This document shows, piece by piece, positions 46,101 through 53,485 of a DNA stretch of 64,000 nt (within the stretch, counting starts at the first letter, position 1; each line of letters begins with the position of its first letter). Made by a program: the position numbers and the translations under genes. The notes beneath the pieces were generated by a model. That model did no database searches, was not told where the DNA came from, and saw only the letters and a program-made list of their open reading frames with translations. Source of the stretch: Hydrogenophilus thermoluteolus (GTDB lineage Bacteria; Pseudomonadota; Gammaproteobacteria; Burkholderiales; Rhodocyclaceae); NCBI RefSeq assembly GCF_003574215.1, contig NZ_AP018558.1, forward strand, positions 1,529,001 to 1,593,000, written 5' to 3'.

Positions 46101-47031
46101 AGAGGTAGCGCGTTTGCCGAGCGTAAGCGAACTCGGCAAACTCAAACCGGATGTGATTTTGCTCCACCAACGGCTCGGACCAGCAGTCGAAGAGACCGTT
46201 GAAGCCTGGAAAAGCCTCTACCCCAACCTGCGTCTCATCTTCGGCATGGACGATCGCTTAGACGCTGTTCCGCGAAAAAGCAGTATGTACCACCTTGCGC
46301 GCCGCACCACGCCAGACGCACGGGCGCGCCTACGCAAAATGTTTGCGCTTGCCGATGCGGTCGTCGTTAGCACCGACCCTCTTGCCGAACTGGTGACCGA
46401 TATCGCCCCTGGCACCGAGGTCCATGTCATTCCCAACGCGATTGAATGGGAGACGTGGGAGCCGCTCTACCAAGAACTCGAACAAAAACGCCGCCACCCG
46501 CTGCGCCCATACCGCAAACCGCGCGTCGGCTGGGTGGGAGCAATGCAGCACCGCGGCGATTTAGAACTGCTGATTCCAGTGATCGAAGCCACAAAAGACG
46601 AAGTCCATTGGGTTTTCATGGGAATGTGGCTTCCCGAATTTGAACATCTCGTTCCCGAGAAACACGGATGGGTAGACTTCAACGACTATCCGAAAAAAAT
46701 GGCAGAGCTCGATCTCGATCTAGCTTTGGCACCGCTTGAGTACAATGAATTCAACGTAGCAAAAAGCAATTTGAGAATTATTGAATATGGAGCACTGGGG
46801 TATCCGGTTATTGCCACAGATATTACTCCATATCAAAAAAACAATCCTCCAATCACTCTGCTTCCTAACAAACCGAATCAATGGATCGAAAAAATTCTAT
46901 ATATAGCATTAAGCAAAGATTTCTCAGAGTTCAAAGGTATCAATGAATGGGTAAGAATGAACTATACTTTAGACAAAACCAAAAAAGAATGGAATGAGAT
47001 CTTTTGCAATACTCAAGGACAGGATAAATGA
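43114..47031 (+). CDS. giant multidomain glycosyltransferase (GT4-GT2-GT2-GT4)
   Basis: Protein of 1305 aa with no signal or membrane segment. Residues ~1-345 are a GT4-like domain (RIGFAGTPSHTPDLKKIE; VEYSALSIPTLCSDVAPF). About 405-560 is a degenerate GT2-like region (AVYSDHDHL). About 660-880 is a clear GT2 domain (KVSVIMPVADVYHLAEAAV; FLHCDIEAREPHWLERL; GGFDQETFALTDFEIDYCLK). About 965-1300 is a second GT4-like domain (VGWVGAMQHRGDLELLIPV; IEYGALGYPVIATDITPY) resembling the first. It probably builds or extends a surface glycan. The last ~300 bases are AT-rich, unlike the rest. The stop overlaps the next start (ATGA). Confidence 0.9.
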   Translation: MPIIETQNFGQKITVGVCSQHPLSHFLLNLRILNPLKALAHHVRFRLIPSPSQFEEGCDLYLIHRDFVNVHHYEFVTEKLVPNYPCLFEIDDNLSALPPNHPEFNYYASSIIGAIDKFLKNFPELPVITTTQPLAETLGAPHRPCHLFTNHLPAQFIAEARRARPAKQSDAPIRIGFAGTPSHTPDLKKIESALLRIASLYRERVEIVLMGAWTQDLEACEQVRLIKTPVDYWNYLPTLAKFDLDIALAPLDDTPFNRCKSDLKWVEYSALSIPTLCSDVAPFAQAKALGLAKVIPNDPEQWFATLIDLIENPAARRELGEAAYAYVREHRTLEAHAGEYAAILNTVLPPEKQLPPPYDLTITPVTLPTPEAIYNPEDRFEAWRKRRSLQEADAEVFAERMMSWAHRPVVTLITFARQSDLPLLAQTTDSLQTQLYPHWRWIVVSDQPVPDPIFEQADFLGWLQLDTLDAPEIVAQAVNALLPEYGGDAVAVLPPGFQLAPEALLLVAEAMVDHPQVAAVYSDHDHLQGETRCSPWFKPDFDRTLLYGFDYIGPAVWFRTETLIALGGLQPYPNAERYDALLRLSERPEARIHHIAEPLLSIPEATNQRPAPVDSEPSAESPEALARRLALEDHFARTQQPVTILPGLLPDTWRIERQVSLLPKVSVIMPVADVYHLAEAAVTSLIEHTQYPDWELILVDHATTDPDIAALFAEIGAHHPNVTIVRDENPYALARLYNVGAAAANGEILVFLHCDIEAREPHWLERLVREALDPKVGAVGPLLVQPEFSLIDNAGYWLGGSDLWAPARPAYRGTRLNDTGALKQLALPHRVSALSSVGFTTRKTLFHQLGGFDQETFALTDFEIDYCLKAEAAGFEIRVQPLSRLIHHESAVVGRMLRKPLALLQHQEARTQTHRALFARWGERLVVDPFASLHFDYAATTPTLDLNFPLSWQRHHTNRIKVLGFPVRGGSGQYRVRMPLKALVRAGWVQAESVPEEVARLPSVSELGKLKPDVILLHQRLGPAVEETVEAWKSLYPNLRLIFGMDDRLDAVPRKSSMYHLARRTTPDARARLRKMFALADAVVVSTDPLAELVTDIAPGTEVHVIPNAIEWETWEPLYQELEQKRRHPLRPYRKPRVGWVGAMQHRGDLELLIPVIEATKDEVHWVFMGMWLPEFEHLVPEKHGWVDFNDYPKKMAELDLDLALAPLEYNEFNVAKSNLRIIEYGALGYPVIATDITPYQKNNPPITLLPNKPNQWIEKILYIALSKDFSEFKGINEWVRMNYTLDKTKKEWNEIFCNTQGQDK

Positions 47032-47867
47032 AAAAACCAAAAGTAGCCCTCTACGTACCGGTATACAACCAGGAAAATTATATATTAGAATCACTCCAAT
47101 CAGCATATGAACAAGATTATGATAATTTAATTATTTATATTGCAGACGACTGCTCGACCGACAATTCATATTACCTTGCAGAAGAATTCGTCAAGAATAA
47201 TAAAACAAAACATGAAGTAGTGCTCAAAAGAAACCCAAAAAACTTAGGTCCAATTGAAAATACACTGATCTCTTTAAAAGAACTTGAAAAAGTAGCCGAT
47301 CTTGTTGTTCTCCAGGCGGGTGATGATATATCTTATCCAACAAGAGTATCTACGCTTACAGAGCTTTGGATCAGCCTAGGAAAACCTCAATACGCGTATA
47401 TTCATACGCCAGTCGAAATAATTGACCATCAAAGTATAACAAAGACGGTTTGGACGCCACCAATAAACCATAAACCCATAAATGAATCAAATTTAGCCGT
47501 TACCCCTACATCCCAAGGTCTTGCAATCGGTGCATCGGCAGCATATACACCATCACTCGTACTAGAGAGCCCATTTCTTTTTCCGAATTTATATGCAGAC
47601 CAAGTTTTAGTCTTTAGATCATTCCTAAAAAAAAATCTTATATACTGGGGTGAAACGCTAATCAAATATAGATTTGGTGTAGGCATTTCCAGTCCATATG
47701 TAAGCAGAAGCGAATATGAAAAGAGAATAACACTGTCAACCATAGACACTCTTAAGCAAAGAAGAATAGACGCACTTCTCAACAGAAGAGAACAAACAGC
47801 CATGCTAATTTCTAATGAGATTTTAAAGTGGGAAAAATTGGCAAAATTTAAAGGTCTTATAGATTAG
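47028..47867 (+). CDS. family 2 glycosyltransferase
   Basis: GT-A glycosyltransferase of 279 aa starting KVALYVPVYNQENYILESLQ, with the nucleotide-sugar region (YIADDCSTDNSYYLAEEF) and a DxD-like QAGDDISYPTR near residue 100. The C-terminal third is less conserved. It transfers a sugar in glycan assembly; donor and acceptor are not predictable. It is coupled to the giant glycosyltransferase by ATGA overlap. Composition is AT-rich. Confidence 0.88.
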   Translation: MKKPKVALYVPVYNQENYILESLQSAYEQDYDNLIIYIADDCSTDNSYYLAEEFVKNNKTKHEVVLKRNPKNLGPIENTLISLKELEKVADLVVLQAGDDISYPTRVSTLTELWISLGKPQYAYIHTPVEIIDHQSITKTVWTPPINHKPINESNLAVTPTSQGLAIGASAAYTPSLVLESPFLFPNLYADQVLVFRSFLKKNLIYWGETLIKYRFGVGISSPYVSRSEYEKRITLSTIDTLKQRRIDALLNRREQTAMLISNEILKWEKLAKFKGLID

Positions 47868-47886
47868 TAATAGAGAGAAAATCATA

Positions 47887-49065
47887 ATGAAAAAGATAGG
47901 CAAAAAAAAAGATTTAGCTATTTTCGGCGCATCGCCTGCATTTCAAGAACCAATCCATGTAGGATACCCTAACATTGGCAATAAAGAACTTTTTTTGAAA
48001 CTAGCGGATAAAATACTTGATAGCCGTCGATTTACAAATAATGGCCCCTTAGTTCAAGAGCTTGAACAAAGAATTTCTAAATACCTCGGTGTCAAACACT
48101 GTATTGCACTTTGCAACGGTACAATTGCTCTAGAAATTGCAATTCGTGCCTTGGAGTTAAAGGGTGAAGTAATTGTACCATCGTTTACCTTTATAGCCAC
48201 AGCTCACGCCCTGAGTTGGCTTGGGCTAACGCCTGTGTTTGCAGACATAGATCCGAAAACTCACTGCCTTGATCCAAATTCAGTACGCAGCATGATCACC
48301 CCACAAACATCTGGCATACTAGCAGTTCATCTTTGGGGTCGTCCATGCGATATTGAAGCATTACAAGAAATCGCAGAATGCTACAATTTGGAATTGCTTT
48401 TTGATGCAGCGCACGCTTTTGGATGTTCTTACCGTGGAACAATGATTGGAAATTTTGGACGATGCGAAGTTGTTAGTTTTCATGCTACTAAATTTTTCAA
48501 TACTTTTGAAGGGGGAGCAATTTTAACAAATGATGATCAACTTGCGGACAAAATTCGCTTAATTAGAAATTTTGGTTTTACCGGTTACGATCAAGTTGAT
48601 CATATTGGCACTAACGGAAAATTACCCGAAATATCTGCTGCTATGGGTATTTCAAATTTAATGGCAATTAACGATTTAATACGGACAAATCAAAGAAACT
48701 ACAACCTTTATCTCCGTTATCTTGAAGACATACCCTTTATCAGTATGATAAGATATAACTCAGTTGAGCACAACAATTATCAATATATTGTCATAGAAGT
48801 CGATGAACAGTCTCCAACAACTCGTGATGATATAATTAAAATATTACATGCCGAAAATATACTAGCAAGAAAATACTTTTGGCCCGGCTGTCACAATATG
48901 AAGCCGTATCGAAATCTATATATAGATGCAAATCGATTTTTGAAAAATACAAACGACGTAGCAAAAAGAGTTATTGTGTTACCCAACGGATATCATCTAT
49001 CAGAATCAATGATAGAAACAATCTGCTCAGTCATAAAAATCGCCACATCTAATAAGATTTTCTAA
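47887..49065 (+). CDS. DegT/DnrJ/EryC1-family sugar aminotransferase
   Basis: PLP-dependent enzyme of 392 aa. Substrate and cofactor segments are visible: SRRFTNNGPLVQELEQ, CNGTIALEIAIRAL, VPSFTFIATAHALSW, AVHLWGRPCDIEAL and LFDAAHAFGC, with the Schiff-base lysine in FHATKFFNTFEGG. Such enzymes install an amino group on keto-sugar nucleotides (for example 4-amino sugars). It follows the GT2 gene by 19 bp in the AT-rich island. The exact sugar cannot be told. Confidence 0.92.
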   Translation: MKKIGKKKDLAIFGASPAFQEPIHVGYPNIGNKELFLKLADKILDSRRFTNNGPLVQELEQRISKYLGVKHCIALCNGTIALEIAIRALELKGEVIVPSFTFIATAHALSWLGLTPVFADIDPKTHCLDPNSVRSMITPQTSGILAVHLWGRPCDIEALQEIAECYNLELLFDAAHAFGCSYRGTMIGNFGRCEVVSFHATKFFNTFEGGAILTNDDQLADKIRLIRNFGFTGYDQVDHIGTNGKLPEISAAMGISNLMAINDLIRTNQRNYNLYLRYLEDIPFISMIRYNSVEHNNYQYIVIEVDEQSPTTRDDIIKILHAENILARKYFWPGCHNMKPYRNLYIDANRFLKNTNDVAKRVIVLPNGYHLSESMIETICSVIKIATSNKIF

Positions 49066-49077
49066 AATTAAATTTTA

Positions 49078-49833
49078 TTACTTTAAGCTCTTAAGCAAAA
49101 AAATTGGTCTATTTAAAAACTCGCCAATTTCATTAAAACGAGTTAAATTTTGAATCGATTCTGGCTCGAATTTTCCACTTCTGGGATCATATATACCAAT
49201 ATAATCAATACTCCAGTATTTTTCGGTTGCTCTATAAACAAATTCTATCATTTCAGATTTAGTTCCTTCTTTAAAAAGTGGCAGGTTTTTGTTTCCTTTC
49301 CAATTGTAACCAAGTTGTAACCATAAACGTCTCGTATAAAATGACAAATTTTGTAGAGACTTCTGAATCATCTGCAACGCCTCCTCACTGGAATTGCATT
49401 CATTAAAATCACTGCCAATGTGATGAAGAACGTTTAGACATAGAGTTATATCAACTGGATGGTCTTGAATATTTTTATTATCGAACAAAAAATATTCATT
49501 TTTTACCTCAAGAACATCATTAAGACCGAGTTCATCAGCAATACATTTTAAAAATTTAGCATGATACTCAAAACCTTCATATGCAATAACCTTTTTTGCG
49601 CCTGACTCAATGCATGAAAGCGAAAAAAAACCAATATTTGCTCCAATATCAGTTACAATTGCGCCACGGAAAAAACCAAACTGATCCATTAATTGAAATC
49701 TTTCCGCTTCAAACTTGGAAAAGCGGTGATTTATTTTCAACTTTTCTTGCAAAATAGGATGCAGCATCTGGTAGTTGCCGTGTTTACCATGACACCCTGA
49801 ATAAAGAAAATCTACGCATTTAGATGGTAACAT
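49078..49833 (-). CDS. SAM-dependent methyltransferase (FkbM-like)
   Basis: Protein of 251 aa with the class I SAM-binding motif TDIGANIGFFSLSC near residue 60, an acidic motif VIAYEGFEYHAKFLK, and LCLNVLHHIG as motif IV-like. It probably methylates a sugar or other small group of the surface glycan. It is convergent with the aminotransferase gene (12-bp gap) and AT-rich. FkbM membership is tentative; a general Methyltransf_11-type assignment is equally possible. Confidence 0.75.
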   Translation of the reverse strand: MLPSKCVDFLYSGCHGKHGNYQMLHPILQEKLKINHRFSKFEAERFQLMDQFGFFRGAIVTDIGANIGFFSLSCIESGAKKVIAYEGFEYHAKFLKCIADELGLNDVLEVKNEYFLFDNKNIQDHPVDITLCLNVLHHIGSDFNECNSSEEALQMIQKSLQNLSFYTRRLWLQLGYNWKGNKNLPLFKEGTKSEMIEFVYRATEKYWSIDYIGIYDPRSGKFEPESIQNLTRFNEIGEFLNRPIFLLKSLK

Positions 49834-49916
49834 TTACAGATCCTTGTAATAAAACTCGAACCACGCTAAGTAAAAAATCATTTTTCTGCCAATAGCAAAG
49901 GCGCCTTCTACTTTGA

Positions 49917-50619
49917 CTGTGTCATAAAAAAATTTTGACTTCCCCACCCCCTACCTACGCGCTCTGCCGCAACACGGACATCGCGCAAGCGCTCGGGCGA
50001 TGTGTTGCGCAATCCAATGACGGATCGTTGCGATCGAGTCGGGTACGTGGCGTTGTGCTCTTGCGCTTGCCTCGTGGGAGGTACCCTTGGGGTAAGGAAG
50101 GCGCCTCTGGGAGGATACCGTTTTTTTTATCCCAGCCCTTGAGTCGTTGCAAAAGCAGAAACCCATAGGCGGCGATCGTAAGCGTAGCGTGGTGGTGAAA
50201 CCCACGCCAGTTGCGCCCTTCGTAGTGGCCAAGCCCCACTTCTTGTTTGAGCTCGCGATAGTCACGCTCAATGCCCCAGCGCATCTTGGCGGTATGAACC
50301 AGCTGCGTCAATGCGTAGGTTTGAGGCAGGGTGCAGAGAAAGTAGTGGCTCGGTGCGCTTTCACCACAAAGTGGTGCAGCGCCTGGTGCTTGGCTTGAAC
50401 CCGCTCAGGGTCAAGGTACGCGGCAATCGGTTCGATGTTCTTACGCGCAATCGGCAAAAGCAGCCCCCGGCCGTAGTCCTTCAGCCCCGCGTGTCGATCA
50501 GCGTGGCCCAGCACCCCAGCTACTTGCGTAAGGTAGCATTCCAGTTCGTCAGCCAGCGTCATCGAGGCGTTCCTTCGGGATAAATCAAACAACTGGCAGT
50601 GTAGCATTTATTGACACAG
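49917..50619 (-). mobile_element. decayed IS701-like insertion sequence
   Basis: About 703 bp bounded by inverted ends CTGTGTCA (49917-49924) and TGACACAG (50612-50619), with AT-rich subterminal matches. It holds only broken parts of a transposase. It is GC-rich amid AT-rich DNA. No convincing target duplication is visible. With 49834-49916 and 50620-50635 it accounts for the whole gap between the methyltransferase and ATP-grasp genes. Confidence 0.75.
49951..50562 (-). pseudogene. IS701-like transposase remnant with internal deletion and frameshift
   Basis: The N-terminus (MTLADELECYLTQVAGVLGH to ALHHFVVKAH) joins directly to a late part (YFLCTLPQTYALTQLVHTAK, RWGIERDYRELKQEVGLGHY), so the central half with most of the DDE core is deleted. 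A further frameshift near 50070-50110 moves the natural ending (RAQRHVPDSIATIRHWIAQH, CPCCGR) into another frame. It cannot make an active enzyme. Family assignment comes from the RW.IE.DYRELK segment. Confidence 0.82.
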
Positions 50620-50635
50620 CCAAACTATCTATTAA

Positions 50636-51751
50636 CTATCTATTATATTTAGTTCCGCTATAAACATCCCAGTATTGCGATATCTTAATTATTTCCTCAT
50701 CAGTCAAATCATTTACCAATGGATATCTTTTTAAAATAGAAAGGTTCTTAACAATCTCATCATGCCAAGCGTACCAGTTAATTTTGAGAGGAGAGCATAA
50801 TTCATCAGCATCAGTATATGAATCTTCTCCTTCAATCGACTCAAAAATAAAATTATTTATTATTTGCGGACATGTATCAATTGCAAGCTGCAATGGCCCC
50901 CAAAATCTTGGGTTTGCTTCAATAAATTTAGGAACTCCGCTTTCATCTATGATAAATTCAATCATAATTGGGCCATAAAAACCTAACTGATGTAATGAAT
51001 CTGCAATTAAATTCTCACTAACAACTTTTGGTGAGTCTATTGATCTTGCTAGAACAATAGACTTTCCATTAGGTTGTTGCAACAAATTTGCCTGCCAAAA
51101 GTAACAAAAGAGACCGTTTTTTCTTACATACATACACAAATATAAACTTTGACCCTTGATAAATTCTTGAACAAACCATATTTTCTCATTAATTTTTTTT
51201 CGGGACTCATATATATCTTTTTTTGTTAAGCAAATAATGGGATATAGCGTTCTGTTGTTGACAATATTTTTACGCGGTTTAAAAACACACTTTTCCAACA
51301 AGATGGCATCTTTCAAACTATATATTTTTGGCGACTCAATTCCTATTTTCTCAAAAAAAGCAGTATTTGAAATTTTATTCGTAAGAAGAGAATAAGTTTT
51401 TCTTTCAGGCAATGGTACATTAATATCAAGATACTCCAACTCTTCTCTATTGTCTAAAACAAATTTATTTAAAAATTCAGTCGTAGGGCAGTAAATTATC
51501 TTATCTACTTTCTCTTTTATTTTAATTCTCTCAACAATTTTTTTAAAAATTTTAATATTCAAATCCTTATTGTATCTTACTAAAACTATTCTTTCCGACC
51601 AGGGACTATAAATCAAACGATCGTACTTATCGCGTGCCACAATATAAAAGCTTATTTTTCTTTCAGAAAAAAAACGACACAACGCCCAGACAGCACGCTC
51701 ATTATAGCCACTAAACACCAAAAAGCATATTGATTTATTTATAAATGTCAT
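50636..51751 (-). CDS. ATP-grasp domain protein
   Basis: Protein of 371 aa. The N-terminal part resembles a PreATP-grasp Rossmann domain (SICFLVFSGYNERAVWALCR); the ATP-grasp core includes VQEFIKGQSLYL and the diagnostic metal-binding FIEANPRFWGPLQ near residue 290. Family members ligate a carboxylate to an amine or another nucleophile. In a glycan locus it may attach an amino or organic acid to a sugar, which is inference. It is among the most AT-rich genes here, with an AT-rich start region. Confidence 0.85.
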   Translation of the reverse strand: MTFINKSICFLVFSGYNERAVWALCRFFSERKISFYIVARDKYDRLIYSPWSERIVLVRYNKDLNIKIFKKIVERIKIKEKVDKIIYCPTTEFLNKFVLDNREELEYLDINVPLPERKTYSLLTNKISNTAFFEKIGIESPKIYSLKDAILLEKCVFKPRKNIVNNRTLYPIICLTKKDIYESRKKINEKIWFVQEFIKGQSLYLCMYVRKNGLFCYFWQANLLQQPNGKSIVLARSIDSPKVVSENLIADSLHQLGFYGPIMIEFIIDESGVPKFIEANPRFWGPLQLAIDTCPQIINNFIFESIEGEDSYTDADELCSPLKINWYAWHDEIVKNLSILKRYPLVNDLTDEEIIKISQYWDVYSGTKYNR

Positions 51752-51854
51752 CGGTTCAAGCCGTTATCTTGCTATCGACTCATTTGGTAGATCAGCCATT
51801 CGACTATGAACAGCTGCAAGCAAGTTGTGATTCACTTTGAAGCTCATTGCACAA

Positions 51855-51860
51855 TATAAT
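51855..51860 (+). promoter_or_regulatory. -10 box upstream of diguanylate cyclase
   Basis: A perfect TATAAT lies 36 bp before the ATG at 51897. Because transcription would begin near 51867, it argues for that ATG and against the in-frame TTG at 51837. No clear -35 box is seen. Confidence 0.45.
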
Positions 51861-51896
51861 AGCGATTCTGGAACCGTTTGCAAGAGTCTCTCCTCT

Positions 51897-53405
51897 ATGC
51901 TCCTGAAGCACCCCACCGAACTCGCTAAAGAAACGCTCCTCAGACTAGCCGAAAAGCGCCTACCGCCCACGCCTGAGCATTTTACTCGGATGTACTGTGC
52001 GCTTGCGGGCATTCCTGAGCCCATACCTGAGCGGTTCCAAAAGCTCTTGGATCTCCCCTGGAACGATCTTGTCCGCCGTCTGATCGCCGCCTGGGAGCTG
52101 CCCCACCGCGAGTGGACCACAGAGATGAAGCGCCGATCGCTGGAGCGGGTGCTCGCCACCAAAAACCCCGAACGGCTTTTCGAGCGGCTCAGTAACCTGG
52201 TAGAAGCGTGGAAACGGGCGCCCACCCGCGATGCCGATTTTGTCGGTGAAAACGAGTCCGAAGCGAACGCGCCAGAAGTCGCTCCGCCTACCCCCGCTCC
52301 ACTTCCGGAATCCGGGCGATCTGCTGAACTCGAACCCCCTTCGCGCGAAACCGTGGTTCCTTCGTATGGCACTGATTCGGCTCGTGACGACGCCGCCGTT
52401 CTGATCGCCGAACTGGTCCATCTCCTTGACGTGATTCTGCGCAATATCGTGCTTTTCACTCCCCATCCGGAGTGGCTCACCGGACAGATCGAACTGCTGC
52501 GTCAAGCCCTCCCCGAAAGCCCCCAATCGCAAGCTGACCTTGGGCGATTGCGCGAAGCTGAATTTCGCCTGGAAGCCACGCTCAATCGTCAGGCTGAGAT
52601 CGTTACCGCGCGCCGTGCTGCAGAAGCGGAACTCAAGTCGCTTATCGCCCATTTTCTCGACGAAATCGCCGGCGTGACCAATCTTTCCGCCGATTATCAG
52701 AAAGAGTTGGAAGCAGCCGCCGATATCATCGAAAAGGCATCGGACCTGGCTGAAGTCTCGCCGCTGCTGCAACGGCTTCTCCTAGACACACGGGCAATGC
52801 ATCAGGAGATGAGCCGCTCGCACCGTGAATTGGCTGCGGCGAAAGCCCAGGCCGAGCAAGCGGACGCGCGGGTCAAAGCGCTGGAAGCACAAATTGCCGC
52901 ATTAAGTGCGCAAGTGGCCCGCGACCCGCTTACGGGGCTTCTGAACCGGCGTGGTCTGGAGGAGAGTTTCGCGCGCGAAGCGAATCGAGCCCAACGGTTG
53001 GGTTCGCCCCTCTGCGCGGCACTTTTGGACATCGACAATTTCAAGCAACTCAATGATACATTGGGACACCAAGCGGGCGACGAGGCGCTCGTCTATCTGG
53101 CCCGGATGGCGCGTACCCATTTGCGCGCGCAAGATATCGTCGGTCGATACGGTGGTGAAGAGTTCGTCTTGCTGCTTCCCGATACCCCGCTCGACCAGGC
53201 CGCCGAGGTCATCCGGCGTCTGCAACGCGCGCTCACCCGCGAACTCTTCTTCTACGGCGACAACCACCGCGTGATCACCTTCAGCGCGGGCGTCACTCCT
53301 GTTTTGCCGGGCGAAGCGTTAGAGACGGTGCTTGCGCGTGCCGACGCCGCGATGTACGAAGCCAAACGCAGCGGCAAGAACCGTGTCATCGTCAAAAAAC
53401 CCTAA
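51897..53405 (+). CDS. soluble diguanylate cyclase next to flagellar genes
   Basis: GGDEF protein of 502 aa without membrane segments. The N-terminal ~130 residues are helical (LAKETLLRLAEKRLPPTPEH) and precede an acidic Pro-rich linker, then a long coiled coil ending around residue 335. The GGDEF domain carries GGEEF at 419-423 and an RAQD I-site, so it should make cyclic-di-GMP with product inhibition. The ATG at 51897 is chosen over TTG 51837 (which would add 20 aa) because a TATAAT lies between. Its end overlaps the fliC promoter. Confidence 0.9.
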   Translation: MLLKHPTELAKETLLRLAEKRLPPTPEHFTRMYCALAGIPEPIPERFQKLLDLPWNDLVRRLIAAWELPHREWTTEMKRRSLERVLATKNPERLFERLSNLVEAWKRAPTRDADFVGENESEANAPEVAPPTPAPLPESGRSAELEPPSRETVVPSYGTDSARDDAAVLIAELVHLLDVILRNIVLFTPHPEWLTGQIELLRQALPESPQSQADLGRLREAEFRLEATLNRQAEIVTARRAAEAELKSLIAHFLDEIAGVTNLSADYQKELEAAADIIEKASDLAEVSPLLQRLLLDTRAMHQEMSRSHRELAAAKAQAEQADARVKALEAQIAALSAQVARDPLTGLLNRRGLEESFAREANRAQRLGSPLCAALLDIDNFKQLNDTLGHQAGDEALVYLARMARTHLRAQDIVGRYGGEEFVLLLPDTPLDQAAEVIRRLQRALTRELFFYGDNHRVITFSAGVTPVLPGEALETVLARADAAMYEAKRSGKNRVIVKKP

Positions 53406-53429
53406 AGCTTTTTCTCGTTGCGTCGTTAA
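53402..53429 (+). promoter_or_regulatory. sigma-28 (FliA) type promoter of fliC
   Basis: CTAAAG (53402-53407) and GTCGTTAA (53422-53429) are separated by 14 bp, close to the flagellar sigma consensus TAAAG-N-GCCGATAA. The -35 element includes the TAA stop of the preceding gene. fliC starts 57 bp downstream behind an AAAGGAG ribosome site. Confidence 0.65.
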
Positions 53430-53485
53430 CACACGCAAAGTCTGACGGCTTGAGATCAACGAGTTACAAGTGAAAGGAGCTAGCC

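Larger units (their letters stand above)
46700..51790. other. AT-rich genomic island
   Basis: From about 46700 the sequence switches from GC-rich to strongly AT-rich with codons such as AAA, ATA and TTT, and returns to GC-rich near 51800. It contains a glycosyltransferase 2, a DegT-type aminotransferase, a methyltransferase and an ATP-grasp protein; only the IS remnant inside (49917-50619) is GC-rich. The change begins inside an open gene. No tRNA, integrase or att-like repeat was seen at either edge. Confidence 0.8.

Noticed and set aside
51837..51896. TTG start adding 20 residues to the diguanylate cyclase
   Set aside because: A perfect TATAAT lies inside this extension and the added residues lack any ribosome site; the ATG at 51897 is preferred.
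46600..51900. tRNA, integrase or attachment repeats bounding the AT-rich island
   Set aside because: None could be recognised at either edge, so an integrative element is not supported; recombination within a shared gene is simpler.
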